Below are positions 54,630 through 62,497 of a DNA stretch of 64,000 bases, piece after piece. The stretch comes from Streptomyces sp. SID13031 (GTDB lineage Bacteria > Actinomycetota > Actinomycetes > Propionibacteriales > Kribbellaceae). The stretch lies in NCBI RefSeq assembly GCF_010548305.1, contig NZ_JAAGLV010000010.1:248001-312000 (forward strand), in the 5' to 3' direction. The notes below the pieces were generated by a model. That model was given only the letters and a program-made list of their open reading frames with translations. It ran no database searches and was not told the origin of the DNA. The translations under genes and the position numbers were made by a program. Position 1 is the stretch's first letter; each line of letters starts with the position of its first letter.

Positions 54630-56030
54630 GTGACTCATTACGACTTGGTGGTCGTCGGCACCGGCTCCGGCAACACGATCGTGACCAAGCAGTTCGCGGA
54701 CTGGAAAGTGGCGATCGTCGAACGCGGCACCTTCGGCGGTACCTGCCTGAACGTGGGCTGCATCCCGACCAAGATGTTCGTCCACACCGCCGACCTGGCA
54801 GCCGTCCCGTCGCACAGCTCCCGGCTCGGCGTCGATGAGCAGCTCACCGGCGTGCGCTGGCCCGACATCCGGGACCGGGTCTTCGGCCGGATCGACCCGA
54901 TCTCGGCCGGCGGAGCGGAGTACCGGGAACACCACCCGAACAACGTGAACGTCACCCTGTACCACGGCACCGGCCGGTTCACCGCTGAGCGCGAGCTGAC
55001 CGTGACGGCCAACGAGGGCGGCGCGACCGAGGTGCTGACCGCCGACCGGTTCGTGCTCGCCGCGGGCAGCCGGCCGATCGTGCCGGACATCACGGGGCTG
55101 GCGGAGACCGGCTTCCACACGTCGGAGACGGTCATGCGGCTCGACGAGTTGCCGCGCCGGCTGGGCATCATCGGCAGCGGGTTCGTCGCCGCCGAGTTCG
55201 CGCACGTCTTCTCGTCGCTGGGCGTCGAGGTGACGCTGATCGCGCGTTCCCAGCTGATGCTGCGGCATGAGGACCGCGAGATCGCCCAGCGCTATACGGA
55301 GCTCGCCCAGAAGGCGTACACCGTTCTCATCGACCACGAGACGATCCGGGTGCACCGGGGCGACGACGGGATCGTGGTGAAGACGCTGTCGCGGGACGGC
55401 GCCGCGGAACTGGTCGTCGACGAGCTGCTCGTCGCCGTCGGGCGGAAGCCGAACTCCGACCTGCTCAACCTGGATGCCACCGGGATCGAGCTGGAATCCG
55501 ACGGCCGGGTGGTGGTCGACGAGTTCCAGGAGACGGCGGTCGCGGGGATCTACGCGCTCGGCGACCTCTGTTCGCCGTACCAGCTCAAGCACGTCGCCAA
55601 CCACGAGGCGCGGGTGGTGCAGCACAACCTGCTGCACCCGGACGACCGGATCGAGTCGGATCATCGTTTCGTGCCGCATGCTGTCTTCGGCTCGCCGCAG
55701 GTCGCGTCGGTCGGGCTGACCGAGGAAGAGGCGATCGAGCGGGGCGTCGCGTATGTCGTGGGCAAGCAGGCGTACGCCGATATCGCGTACGGCTGGGCGA
55801 TGGAGGACACCACCGGTTTCGCCAAGATCCTCGCGGACCCGGACACCGGCCAGATCCTCGGCTGCCACGTGATCGGCCCGCAGGCGCCGACGGTCATCCA
55901 GCCCGTCATCCAGGCGATGAGCTTCGGCCTCGACGCCCACACGATGGCCCGCGGTCAGTACTGGATCCACCCGGCCATGCCTGAGCTGATCGAGAACGCT
56001 CTGCTGAACCTGAAGTTGAAGGAGAGCTAG
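54630..56030 (+). CDS. mtr: Mycothione reductase
   Basis: This 466-residue flavoprotein disulphide reductase keeps mycothiol reduced with NADPH. It has the FAD motif VVVGTGSGN, redox pair Cys39/Cys44 in GGTCLNVGCIPTK, a second Rossmann motif GIIGSGFVAAEFAHVFSSLG, the EGR-like YALGDLC segment, and the C-terminal MARGQYWIHPAMPEL with the catalytic His. The GCIPTKMFVHTAD and ARGQYWIHPAMPE blocks distinguish mycothione reductase from lipoamide dehydrogenase or glutathione reductase. GTG start at 54630. Its stop directly abuts the convergent kinase-oxidoreductase gene. Confidence 0.92.
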   Translation: MTHYDLVVVGTGSGNTIVTKQFADWKVAIVERGTFGGTCLNVGCIPTKMFVHTADLAAVPSHSSRLGVDEQLTGVRWPDIRDRVFGRIDPISAGGAEYREHHPNNVNVTLYHGTGRFTAERELTVTANEGGATEVLTADRFVLAAGSRPIVPDITGLAETGFHTSETVMRLDELPRRLGIIGSGFVAAEFAHVFSSLGVEVTLIARSQLMLRHEDREIAQRYTELAQKAYTVLIDHETIRVHRGDDGIVVKTLSRDGAAELVVDELLVAVGRKPNSDLLNLDATGIELESDGRVVVDEFQETAVAGIYALGDLCSPYQLKHVANHEARVVQHNLLHPDDRIESDHRFVPHAVFGSPQVASVGLTEEEAIERGVAYVVGKQAYADIAYGWAMEDTTGFAKILADPDTGQILGCHVIGPQAPTVIQPVIQAMSFGLDAHTMARGQYWIHPAMPELIENALLNLKLKES

Positions 56031-57512
56031 TCAGCGGAACGCCGCGATCACCTCGGACATGGTCTCGAGGGGACCGAGGTCGTCGTCGAGGTCGGGCAGG
56101 CTGAGCATCACCTCGGTCGCGCCGGCCTCGGCGAGCTCGCGGAACCGCCCGATCTGGTCGGGGATGGTGCCCGCGTTGACGGTTGCCGCGTATTTGGCCG
56201 GGTCCTGGTTGCGCGGGCGGCGTCGCTCGACCAGCTCGGTGAGATGCTGACCGTCCTTGCCGACGAGCGTCGTCGACAGCTGGGTGAGCCGCGGTGGTTC
56301 CTTGCCGGGCTCGGTGTGGTTTGCGAGGTACTCGGAGTACTGGCGGACCCTGGCGGCATCGCCGAAGACGTTGGCCGCGTCGGCGTACCGGGCTGCTAGC
56401 CGCAATGTGCGCTTGCCGCTGCCGCCTAGCAGGATCGGCAGTGGATCTTGTAGGGGCCTTGGATAGCAAGCAGTCTCCGGTACGTAGAGAACCTTGCCGT
56501 GCCAGGGTTTGTTGCCTGGTCCCCACATCGCGGGCAGCAACTGCAGCGCGTCTTCGAGCAGGGCGTACCGATCGCCGACCGAAGGAAACTCCCACCCATA
56601 CGCCTTGTGCTCCTGCTCGAACCACGCAAGCCCCAGCCCACACACCGCGCGACCACCACTCAACACGTCAAGCGTCGCAGCGATCTTCCCCAGGTGCGCG
56701 ACGTTGCGATAGGTGATCCCACTGACCAGCGTGCCCAGCTTCACCCGCTCGGTACAGGCGGCGAGATAGGCGAGCGTCGTCCAACTCTCCAAAAAGTCTT
56801 CCCAAGCCCGCCCGACCTGCGGAATCTGCCGAAAATGATCCATCACATAAATCCCGTCGAACCCGGCCACCTCAGCCGCGACCCCGACCTTCTTGATCCA
56901 TTCTCCCGTGGTCTTCCGCCCGCTCTGGTGCGTATAACTCCCCAACTGCAACCCGAACCGCAACTGCGTCGGCGCATCGCGCTGCCGCTGCACGGCTTCT
57001 GCCGCAGCCACGAACGCCTCCGGTACTACGCGTACCGCGCGCGGCGCGAGCACTTCGTCGTACCCCTCGTCGGGTAGCTCCTTCTTGACCGCCGCCCAGC
57101 TCTTGAGCTGCCCCGTGAGCACGTCGGCCGGGATCCGCTTCACCCGCTCCCGATTACGCCGCCGACACTCCGCCGCCGGAGTATCGAACGCAACCACCAC
57201 ACACGGAATCCCCTGCGCCCTGGCCAGCTCCAGCCAGTTGCGCCGTCGCTCGCGATCCAGCCCGAGGGTGTCGATGACGGTCGTCAGCCGCCGCCCGATC
57301 CGCTGCCTGACCACCTCTTCGAGCAGCGCGAACGCATCCGCACTCGCCGCCAGATCATCCTCACCGGCGCCGACCATCGCCCGAAGCCGATCACTCGACA
57401 CGATCACCTCCGGCACGAACGTCTCAGCCGCCCACGTCGACTTCCCCGCCGCCCCCGCCCCAACCAGCACCACAACACAAGGCGCCGGCAGATTCCGCCC
57501 TCCAACATCCAT
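56031..57512 (-). CDS. P-loop kinase - F420-dependent LLM oxidoreductase fusion
   Basis: This 493-residue two-domain protein has residues ~10-180 as a small P-loop kinase: Walker A GAGAAGKST at 18-26, then IVSSDRLRA, VIDTLGLDRERRRNWLELA and CRRRNRERVKRIP. It resembles the polynucleotide/zeta-type kinase fold. Residues ~185-493 are a luciferase-like F420 oxidoreductase of the TIGR03560/Rv1855c type: FGLQLGSYTHQSG, GFDGIYVMDHFRQIP, TERVKLGTLVSGITYRNVAHLGKIAATLDVLSGGRAVCGLGLAWFEQEHKAYGWEFP, and LPILLGGSGKRTLRLAARYADAANVFG. The two domains share one uninterrupted frame. The joint substrate is unknown. Confidence 0.85.
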   Translation of the reverse strand: MDVGGRNLPAPCVVVLVGAGAAGKSTWAAETFVPEVIVSSDRLRAMVGAGEDDLAASADAFALLEEVVRQRIGRRLTTVIDTLGLDRERRRNWLELARAQGIPCVVVAFDTPAAECRRRNRERVKRIPADVLTGQLKSWAAVKKELPDEGYDEVLAPRAVRVVPEAFVAAAEAVQRQRDAPTQLRFGLQLGSYTHQSGRKTTGEWIKKVGVAAEVAGFDGIYVMDHFRQIPQVGRAWEDFLESWTTLAYLAACTERVKLGTLVSGITYRNVAHLGKIAATLDVLSGGRAVCGLGLAWFEQEHKAYGWEFPSVGDRYALLEDALQLLPAMWGPGNKPWHGKVLYVPETACYPRPLQDPLPILLGGSGKRTLRLAARYADAANVFGDAARVRQYSEYLANHTEPGKEPPRLTQLSTTLVGKDGQHLTELVERRRPRNQDPAKYAATVNAGTIPDQIGRFRELAEAGATEVMLSLPDLDDDLGPLETMSEVIAAFR

Positions 57513-57573
57513 ACCCCAGTCTCACCCGCCTGCCACCCAACGACCAGCAACATGGTCAGGAAGGAACGAGCCG

Positions 57574-57990
57574 TCAACCTTCGAGCATCAGGACCCGTGC
57601 GCCGGTTGCTCGCTCGAAGGTGTCCTTGGCGTCGAAGGAACCGTCCAGCGCCGTCAGGTGCAACAGATGTGGAACGACGATCGCGCTGGCCCGATAGCGG
57701 TTGACCGACTCGATCAGCGCCTCGAACGCCATCGGCCAGCCGGCCTGCTCCTCGACGTAGGTGAAGCCCATCGAGAATCCCTCCACCCGGGCGAACTGGG
57801 CCATCTGGCGCTCGAGGTTTGCCACCTGGCTGTCGGCGACCAGCAGGTCTCGCCGCAGGTACCCCAGCAGCAGCGGCTTGGTGAAGTCCTCCTCGAAATC
57901 CTCCAGATAGTTCACGCCGTCTGCCGCTGACGGCGACGGGTGACGCGAGTTCGCACGCGCTGAACGATGGGTCGGCTGCATGGAGCACAC
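57574..57990 (-). CDS. Resolvase-fold protein lacking the catalytic serine
   Basis: This protein of up to 138 residues has a C-terminal ~110-residue block similar to the N-terminal domain of serine recombinases: LLGYLRRDLLVADSQVANLERQMAQFARVEGFSMGFTYVEEQAGWPMAFEALIESVNRYRASAIVVPHLLHL. The catalytic Ser after the first strand is replaced (GYLRRDLL), and there is no HTH. Such standalone domains are common in actinobacteria, often near XRE-type regulators like the gene upstream here. The role is unknown. The start is uncertain: GTG at 57990, or an internal GTG at VNYLEDF. Confidence 0.6.
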   Translation of the reverse strand: MCSMQPTHRSARANSRHPSPSAADGVNYLEDFEEDFTKPLLLGYLRRDLLVADSQVANLERQMAQFARVEGFSMGFTYVEEQAGWPMAFEALIESVNRYRASAIVVPHLLHLTALDGSFDAKDTFERATGARVLMLEG

Positions 57991-58127
57991 TCGACACCGA
58001 GCGGCCGGCCGGCCGCCAGCGCGGCGCGCGAAGGGCGAGCATCTGCCCTTCGATCTGCCCCGGGATCATCGCATCCGATCGACGGGTGGCTGAGGATCGC
58101 CGACCGGCAAGCCGGACCAGATCGACC

Positions 58128-58931
58128 TCACTGCCGCAGGCGCGGCCGGTCGCGGGGGTGATAGTCGTCGGGATCGCCGTCGTCCAGCCACTCCGAGCCG
58201 TCCTTCGCGCGGTGCGGTCCTCGGTGAAACTCGCCGAGAGTGCAGATGCTCTCCGATTCGATGTCGGCGCCCCTGCAGACGCCGCCGCTCATTCGCGTCA
58301 GCGTCAGGGTGAACGCTCGCTGGATGGTCTGTGGCGCACCGAATGCTGTCAGCAGCCGGCTGAGTTGGGCGGCGTCGGGGGTGGCTCTGCCGGTGTACCA
58401 GCGATGAAGTGTCGTCTTCGGGATCTCGGTCTGGGCTTCGACCTTCCGCAGTGAACCAGCGCCCTGGCGGTCAGCCAGAGCCCTGATCTCCGCGCCGAGG
58501 TCGTGTGCTGTCGTGACGTGGGCGAGTCTGGCCAGCATCGGGTCGGGCCGGTTGATCGCGACGACGCCTTCGGCCCAGTCGTCCTCGGCCATGGTCCAGA
58601 ACCAGCCCCGGATCTCGGCTGGTTTCTGGTCGGCCCGAAGCTCCCTCTCGGCACCGCGAGCGATCTGCCACAACCCGTGCCACGCCAGCACGACGTCCCG
58701 GCCGATGCCGCAGCCGCCGAGGTACTCCCGGGTGAACATCCAGTTGGGCAACTCCTTCCCGCCTTCGGCCCGAACCACGCGGGTGGGTGAGTACTTGATC
58801 CGGCCGGCGAGCGCCCGGCCGCTGAGCTCAGCGTCGGCGCGGGCGCGCTTCAGAAGTTGAGCGAAGTCGAAGACGTAGGAACGGGGTGCCGGCGCGCCGG
58901 TATCCGGGGTGGAGACGGACAGGACGTTCAT
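58128..58931 (-). CDS. XRE-like helix-turn-helix regulator
   Basis: This 267-residue protein has two HTH-like regions. The first is at ~20-60 (FAQLLKRARADAELSGRALAGRIKYSPTRVVRAEGGKELP). The second is near 175-215 (SLRKVEAQTEIPKTTLHRWYTGRATPDAAQLSRLLTAFG). Between them lies a region rich in Trp (AWHGLWQIARGAE and RGWFWTMAEDDWAEGVVAI). It is a DNA-binding regulator with unknown targets. The ATG at 58931 overlaps the stop of a 51-residue membrane protein gene (ATGA), so the two are translated together. Confidence 0.75.
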   Translation of the reverse strand: MNVLSVSTPDTGAPAPRSYVFDFAQLLKRARADAELSGRALAGRIKYSPTRVVRAEGGKELPNWMFTREYLGGCGIGRDVVLAWHGLWQIARGAERELRADQKPAEIRGWFWTMAEDDWAEGVVAINRPDPMLARLAHVTTAHDLGAEIRALADRQGAGSLRKVEAQTEIPKTTLHRWYTGRATPDAAQLSRLLTAFGAPQTIQRAFTLTLTRMSGGVCRGADIESESICTLGEFHRGPHRAKDGSEWLDDGDPDDYHPRDRPRLRQ

Positions 58932-59083
58932 CGGCCGGCGATCGCGCCGAAGCTGCCGTGCACGAACATGTTCGCCACCAGCAGGACCGAGGCGAGGACA
59001 GCGGTTCGCCACTGGATGACGACCACCACCAGGACAGACGTGCGGGGTCGTTCACGGCGGGTTTGCTTGCGGGATCGTGACAT
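58928..59083 (-). CDS. 51-residue membrane protein coupled to the XRE-like gene
   Basis: This small gene starts at an ATG at 59083 with GGAGA six bases upstream and ends in the four-base ATGA overlap with the XRE-like gene. The product has a very basic N-terminus (MSRSRKQTRRERPR) and a hydrophobic stretch from about residue 16 to 41 (SVLVVVVIQWRTAVLASVLLVANMFV), one or two membrane passes. No known family is recognised. The coupling suggests it controls or anchors the regulator. Confidence 0.65.
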   Translation of the reverse strand: MSRSRKQTRRERPRTSVLVVVVIQWRTAVLASVLLVANMFVHGSFGAIAGR

Positions 59084-59117
59084 GGTCTTCTCCGTAAATC
59101 GAACCGCCGAGGCGGTA

Positions 59118-59139
59118 ATGCACGTGCAGATGCACGTGC
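59118..59139. repeat. Paired ATGCACGTGC repeat before the small membrane gene
   Basis: ATGCACGTGC occurs at 59118-59127 and 59130-59139, with centres 12 bases apart. Each contains the palindrome GCACGTGC. ACCGCC-GA-GGCGGT, another palindrome, sits at 59103-59116. Together they lie 20-57 bases upstream of the membrane protein start and are likely binding sites for the coupled regulator. Confidence 0.5.
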
Positions 59140-59299
59140 CGAATGAGAAGACGCTACCGAGAGCGACCGAGCCGGTAAAGCTTAGGGACCGGGTCCGGTG
59201 GTGCGATTATTGGGACAGTTACGAAGCCGTTGCGTCAGTCGTCCGCTGTGACCTGCGGAGAGTTCCGGACCGTTGTCCCACGGTGTTCCAAGTGCGTTG

Positions 59300-59330
59300 C
59301 ACCCCCAGCCCTCCTGACTTGCCGGGGGTG
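59300..59330 (-). terminator. Hairpin after the secreted peptidase gene
   Basis: CACCCCC (59300-59306) pairs with GGGGGTG (59324-59330) over a 17-base loop, 28 bases past the minus-strand peptidase stop. It is a weak candidate terminator. The rest of the 274-base gap from 59084 holds the repeats noted above and no other gene. Confidence 0.4.
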
Positions 59331-59357
59331 TCTTCGCAGTTGGGCGACGCAGCGGTC

Positions 59358-60845
59358 TTACGGGGTCGGTAGTGGGTTCGGTGGGCAGTTCAGGTCGGCT
59401 TGGCGGCCGGGCTTGCGGGTTGGGAGGGTGCCGTCGGTGAGGTAGGCGGCGATTGCCGCGTTTACGCAGGGGTTGCCGTTGGGGACTGCGGCGTGGGAGA
59501 TGCCGCCTGTCTCGGCGAGCAGGGCCGCCCGCGGGTAGCGCGAGCGGACCTCGAGGCTGCCTTCGAAGGGGGAGGCGCCGTCGAGGGTTTCGTGGATCAG
59601 GAGCGCGCTGCTGACCTTTGAGCCGTCGATCCGTACTGGCTGGCCGGCGTCGGCGTGCCAATCGATGCAGGGGGCGTTGAACCAGGTGTTGCCCCACGTG
59701 GTGTTCGGCGCCTGGGCGTGCGCGGCCCAGGAGGCGTTGCGCCAGGTCTGCCAGTTGGACGGCCAAGGTGCGTCGGTGCAGATCTGGCCGAGCAGAGCGG
59801 CGTACGTGTTGTCGTTACCCCGTTGGGAGAACTGGTCGAAGAGCGCCTTCAACGTGGCGCCGTCGCCGTTGTTTACCCAGCCCGCGAAGGCCGAGCCGAG
59901 GGTCGGCCAGGCGAGCTGGAAGTACGGCGAGACGAGGAAGACGTCGATCCACTCGTCGAAGCCGACGAGTCCCTCGACCGGCGTCGCGCTGACTCGACGG
60001 AGCTGCTCGGTCCAGACCTTGTTGACCATCGCACGCGTCTTGCCGAGGTGGTACACGTCGTCATGCGAGGCCAGCCAGTCGAACCACAGGAACAGGTTGC
60101 GCTGCAACGGCACATCCTGGTCGAACGCCGCCGCCCCGAACCACACCCGCCGCGGATCGACGGAGCTGTCGAGGATCAACCGCTTCACCCGGCTCGGGTA
60201 CTGCGTGCTGTAGACCTCACCCGTGTACGACCCATAGGACTGCGCGAACAAGGTCACCTGGGGGACACCGAGCGCAGTACGGATGCTCTCCATGTCCGCA
60301 GTCGTGTCAGTCGTCTTCATGTGGTCGAGCAGCGCGGGCTGAGCCGCTGCACAGGCATCGGCGTACGACTTGGTCCGCGCGCGCCAAGTGTTCTCCAAGG
60401 CTGCCGTCGTCGGCACGTAGTTCGGCCGGTTGTAGTCCATGTAGTTCGGCTGACAACTCAACGCGGGCACACTCGGCGCCAGCCCCCGCGGCGCGAACCC
60501 GACCCAGTCGTACCGATCCGCAGCCGCGGCCGGCAACTGCGCCCCGATCAACGCGTTCCGCAACCCGGACCCACCCAGCACCCCAGGCGTCGACAACACA
60601 ACCCCTTGGTACTGCGCCTCAGGCACCTTGTGCTTCACCCGAGCCAACGCCAACCTCACCGTGGCGCCCTGGGGGCGCGCCCGATCCAGCGGCACCTCCA
60701 AGACCCCACACTCAGCCCCCGCCTGTACCAGCGCCGGATCACTGCAACTCGACCAGTCGATGGCGGTTGCAGCCCCAGCAGGCACAACCAACCCGGAAAC
60801 CAGCAAACCCACCGTGGCGCCCAAAGCACCCAGAGTTCGTCTCAT
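59358..60845 (-). CDS. Secreted alpha/beta hydrolase, TAP-like (S33) peptidase
   Basis: This 495-residue protein has a Sec signal peptide (MRRTLGALGATVGLLVSGLVVPAGAATA). It carries the tripeptidyl-aminopeptidase-like pattern: IDWSSCSDPALVQAGAECGVLEVPLD, YDWVGFAPRGLAPS (oxyanion region), FAQSYGSYTGEVYSTQYP with the nucleophile Ser, and the C-terminal TAP domain with SSALLIHETLDGASPFEGSLEVRSRYP (Asp) and TGGISHAAVPNGNPCVNAAI (His). Cysteines are conserved as in SlpD/SlpE-like exopeptidases. It releases short peptides outside the cell. The start at 60845 gives the signal peptide. Confidence 0.85.
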   Translation of the reverse strand: MRRTLGALGATVGLLVSGLVVPAGAATAIDWSSCSDPALVQAGAECGVLEVPLDRARPQGATVRLALARVKHKVPEAQYQGVVLSTPGVLGGSGLRNALIGAQLPAAAADRYDWVGFAPRGLAPSVPALSCQPNYMDYNRPNYVPTTAALENTWRARTKSYADACAAAQPALLDHMKTTDTTADMESIRTALGVPQVTLFAQSYGSYTGEVYSTQYPSRVKRLILDSSVDPRRVWFGAAAFDQDVPLQRNLFLWFDWLASHDDVYHLGKTRAMVNKVWTEQLRRVSATPVEGLVGFDEWIDVFLVSPYFQLAWPTLGSAFAGWVNNGDGATLKALFDQFSQRGNDNTYAALLGQICTDAPWPSNWQTWRNASWAAHAQAPNTTWGNTWFNAPCIDWHADAGQPVRIDGSKVSSALLIHETLDGASPFEGSLEVRSRYPRAALLAETGGISHAAVPNGNPCVNAAIAAYLTDGTLPTRKPGRQADLNCPPNPLPTP

Positions 60846-61046
60846 GCCAGCAGGCAACCCTGGATTCCTTGCCACCCTTCCCACTCCCGAAGACAGGTCC
60901 GTGCCATGACACCGATCGGCCGAACCCCCGGCCACCAGATCTCCAATCCGTACTTCCAACTGGATCGGGGTTTGGGGCGTCTCATGTTTTGAAGCTCCTG
61001 GACGAGGGGCTCGGGGGAACGTCCGTCTGATTCATGAGGAGTTGTC

Positions 61047-61841
61047 ATGTCCCGCAAGCTCGGTGCCTTCATCAATACCGGCATCGGTATCTCGGCTGCC
61101 TTTGTCGTCGCCGGGGTGGTTGCCTTCGGGTTGGCACAGGCGGATCAGGCGTCTGCCACCGCACCGGACAAGACTGTGTCCACGACCTCGACGAAAGCCC
61201 CGACAGCAAGGCCGACAGCAAAGCCGACGACTGCTCAGAGTTCGAGTACGCCGGTTGCCAGTGCGTCGCACGAGCCGGCCGGTAACCCGACCGCGGTTGC
61301 CGGCGGCAAGAAGGTGCTATTCCTTACCTTCGACGATGGACCGGATCCGGTCTGGACGCCGCAGGTCCTGGCGGTGCTGGCGAAGTACGACGCCCATGGC
61401 ACCTTCTTCGAGCTGGGCAGTATGCAGGCGGCGCATCCCGCGATCCGCGACCAGGTGCTTGCCGCAGGCAACACGATCGGCAGCCACTCGATCTCGCATG
61501 CGCAGCTGACCAAGGTCTCGGCGGCCAAACGCCACCACGAGATCTTCGACGGCCCGCAGTCGAAATGCTTCCGGCCCCCGTACGGCGCGGTGAACGACAA
61601 GGTCCGCGCCGACGTCAGGGCGGCCGGCATGATCCCCGTGCTGTGGGACGTCGACACCCTCGACTGGCAACGCCCGGGCAAGCAGGCGATCGTGAACAGC
61701 ATCCTCACCCAGGCCCGCAGCGGCAGCGTCGTCCTGATGCACGACGGTGGCGGCAACCGCAGCCAAACCGTCGCCGCCCTCGACCAGGCGCTGGAGACCT
61801 TGACGGCCCAGGGCTATACCTTCCCGACGATGGATTGCTGA
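61047..61841 (+). CDS. Secreted polysaccharide deacetylase (NodB-like)
   Basis: This 264-residue protein has an N-terminal membrane anchor or signal (TGIGISAAFVVAGVVAFGLAQA), then a Thr/Ser/Pro-rich linker (~38-85). The NodB domain follows with all five motifs: TFDDGPDP, HSISH, RPPYGA, DVDTLDWQRPG and VLMHDGGG. The Asp and two His in motifs 1-2 bind the metal. It removes N-acetyl groups from peptidoglycan or chitin-like glycans outside the cell. The ATG at 61047 has AGGAG seven bases upstream. Confidence 0.9.
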   Translation: MSRKLGAFINTGIGISAAFVVAGVVAFGLAQADQASATAPDKTVSTTSTKAPTARPTAKPTTAQSSSTPVASASHEPAGNPTAVAGGKKVLFLTFDDGPDPVWTPQVLAVLAKYDAHGTFFELGSMQAAHPAIRDQVLAAGNTIGSHSISHAQLTKVSAAKRHHEIFDGPQSKCFRPPYGAVNDKVRADVRAAGMIPVLWDVDTLDWQRPGKQAIVNSILTQARSGSVVLMHDGGGNRSQTVAALDQALETLTAQGYTFPTMDC

Positions 61842-61891
61842 TCGCCGCAAAGAATTCCTATCGGCTGGACACCGGCCTTTAAAATCGTGGG

Positions 61892-62455
61892 ATGCGACTT
61901 TTTGTGGCGGTGGTTCCTCCGGCGGAGGTTGTCGAGCACCTGGCCGAGTTCGTCGGCCCCCGGAGAGATCACCCGGACGAGGACATTCGGTGGGCGTCCG
62001 ACGAGACTTGGCACATCACCCTGGCGTTCCTGGGTGACGTACCGGAGTACAAGACCGAGGAATTGGCCGAAGGGCTCGAGCGGGCGGCTGGGCGGCAGAA
62101 GCCGTTCGATCTGCGGCTGGCCGGATCCGGGGCGTTTCCGAGCGTGGCGGATGCGCGCGTGCTGTGGACCGGGGTGAAAGACGGGTCGGACGCGTTGCCG
62201 CATCTGGCGATGACAACGCGGTCAGCGGCGAACAAGGCGGGGGTGACCGTCGACGGGCGCAAATTCACCCCGCATCTGACGCTGGCGCGGCTGCGGCAGC
62301 CGATGGATGTGGTCCGGTGGGTGCGGATCTTCGACACCTACGAGGGCCCGTCCTGGACAGCGGAAAGTATCGAGTTGGTCTCATCGCGTCTCGGTGAGGG
62401 CCCGAGCCATGGTGCTGCCTACGACACAGTGGGCGAATGGGATTTCTTAGGTTAA
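61892..62455 (+). CDS. thpR: RNA 2',3'-cyclic phosphodiesterase (ThpR/LigT-like)
   Basis: This 187-residue 2H-phosphoesterase has the two catalytic histidine motifs WHITLAFLG (~39-47) and PHLTLARLR (~129-137). It opens 2',3'-cyclic phosphate ends of RNA; the E. coli homologue can also ligate tRNA halves. The start MRLFVAVVPP is family-typical. Its last codons and stop lie inside the AT-richer iron-box region that precedes efeU. Confidence 0.9.
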   Translation: MRLFVAVVPPAEVVEHLAEFVGPRRDHPDEDIRWASDETWHITLAFLGDVPEYKTEELAEGLERAAGRQKPFDLRLAGSGAFPSVADARVLWTGVKDGSDALPHLAMTTRSAANKAGVTVDGRKFTPHLTLARLRQPMDVVRWVRIFDTYEGPSWTAESIELVSSRLGEGPSHGAAYDTVGEWDFLG

Positions 62456-62461
62456 CCTTCG

Positions 62462-62480
62462 GAAGGTTAGCCGTACCTAA
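62462..62480 (+). promoter_or_regulatory. IdeR/DtxR-type iron box before efeU
   Basis: GAAGGTTAGCCGTACCTAA matches 15 of 19 positions of the DtxR/IdeR consensus TTAGGTTAGSCTAACCTAA. A second, weaker TTAGGTTA half-site begins at 62447 and is part of the thpR stop. The box lies 18 bases before the efeU start codon, as expected for iron repression. Confidence 0.7.
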
Positions 62481-62497
62481 TACTTGGAGTTCCCGCC

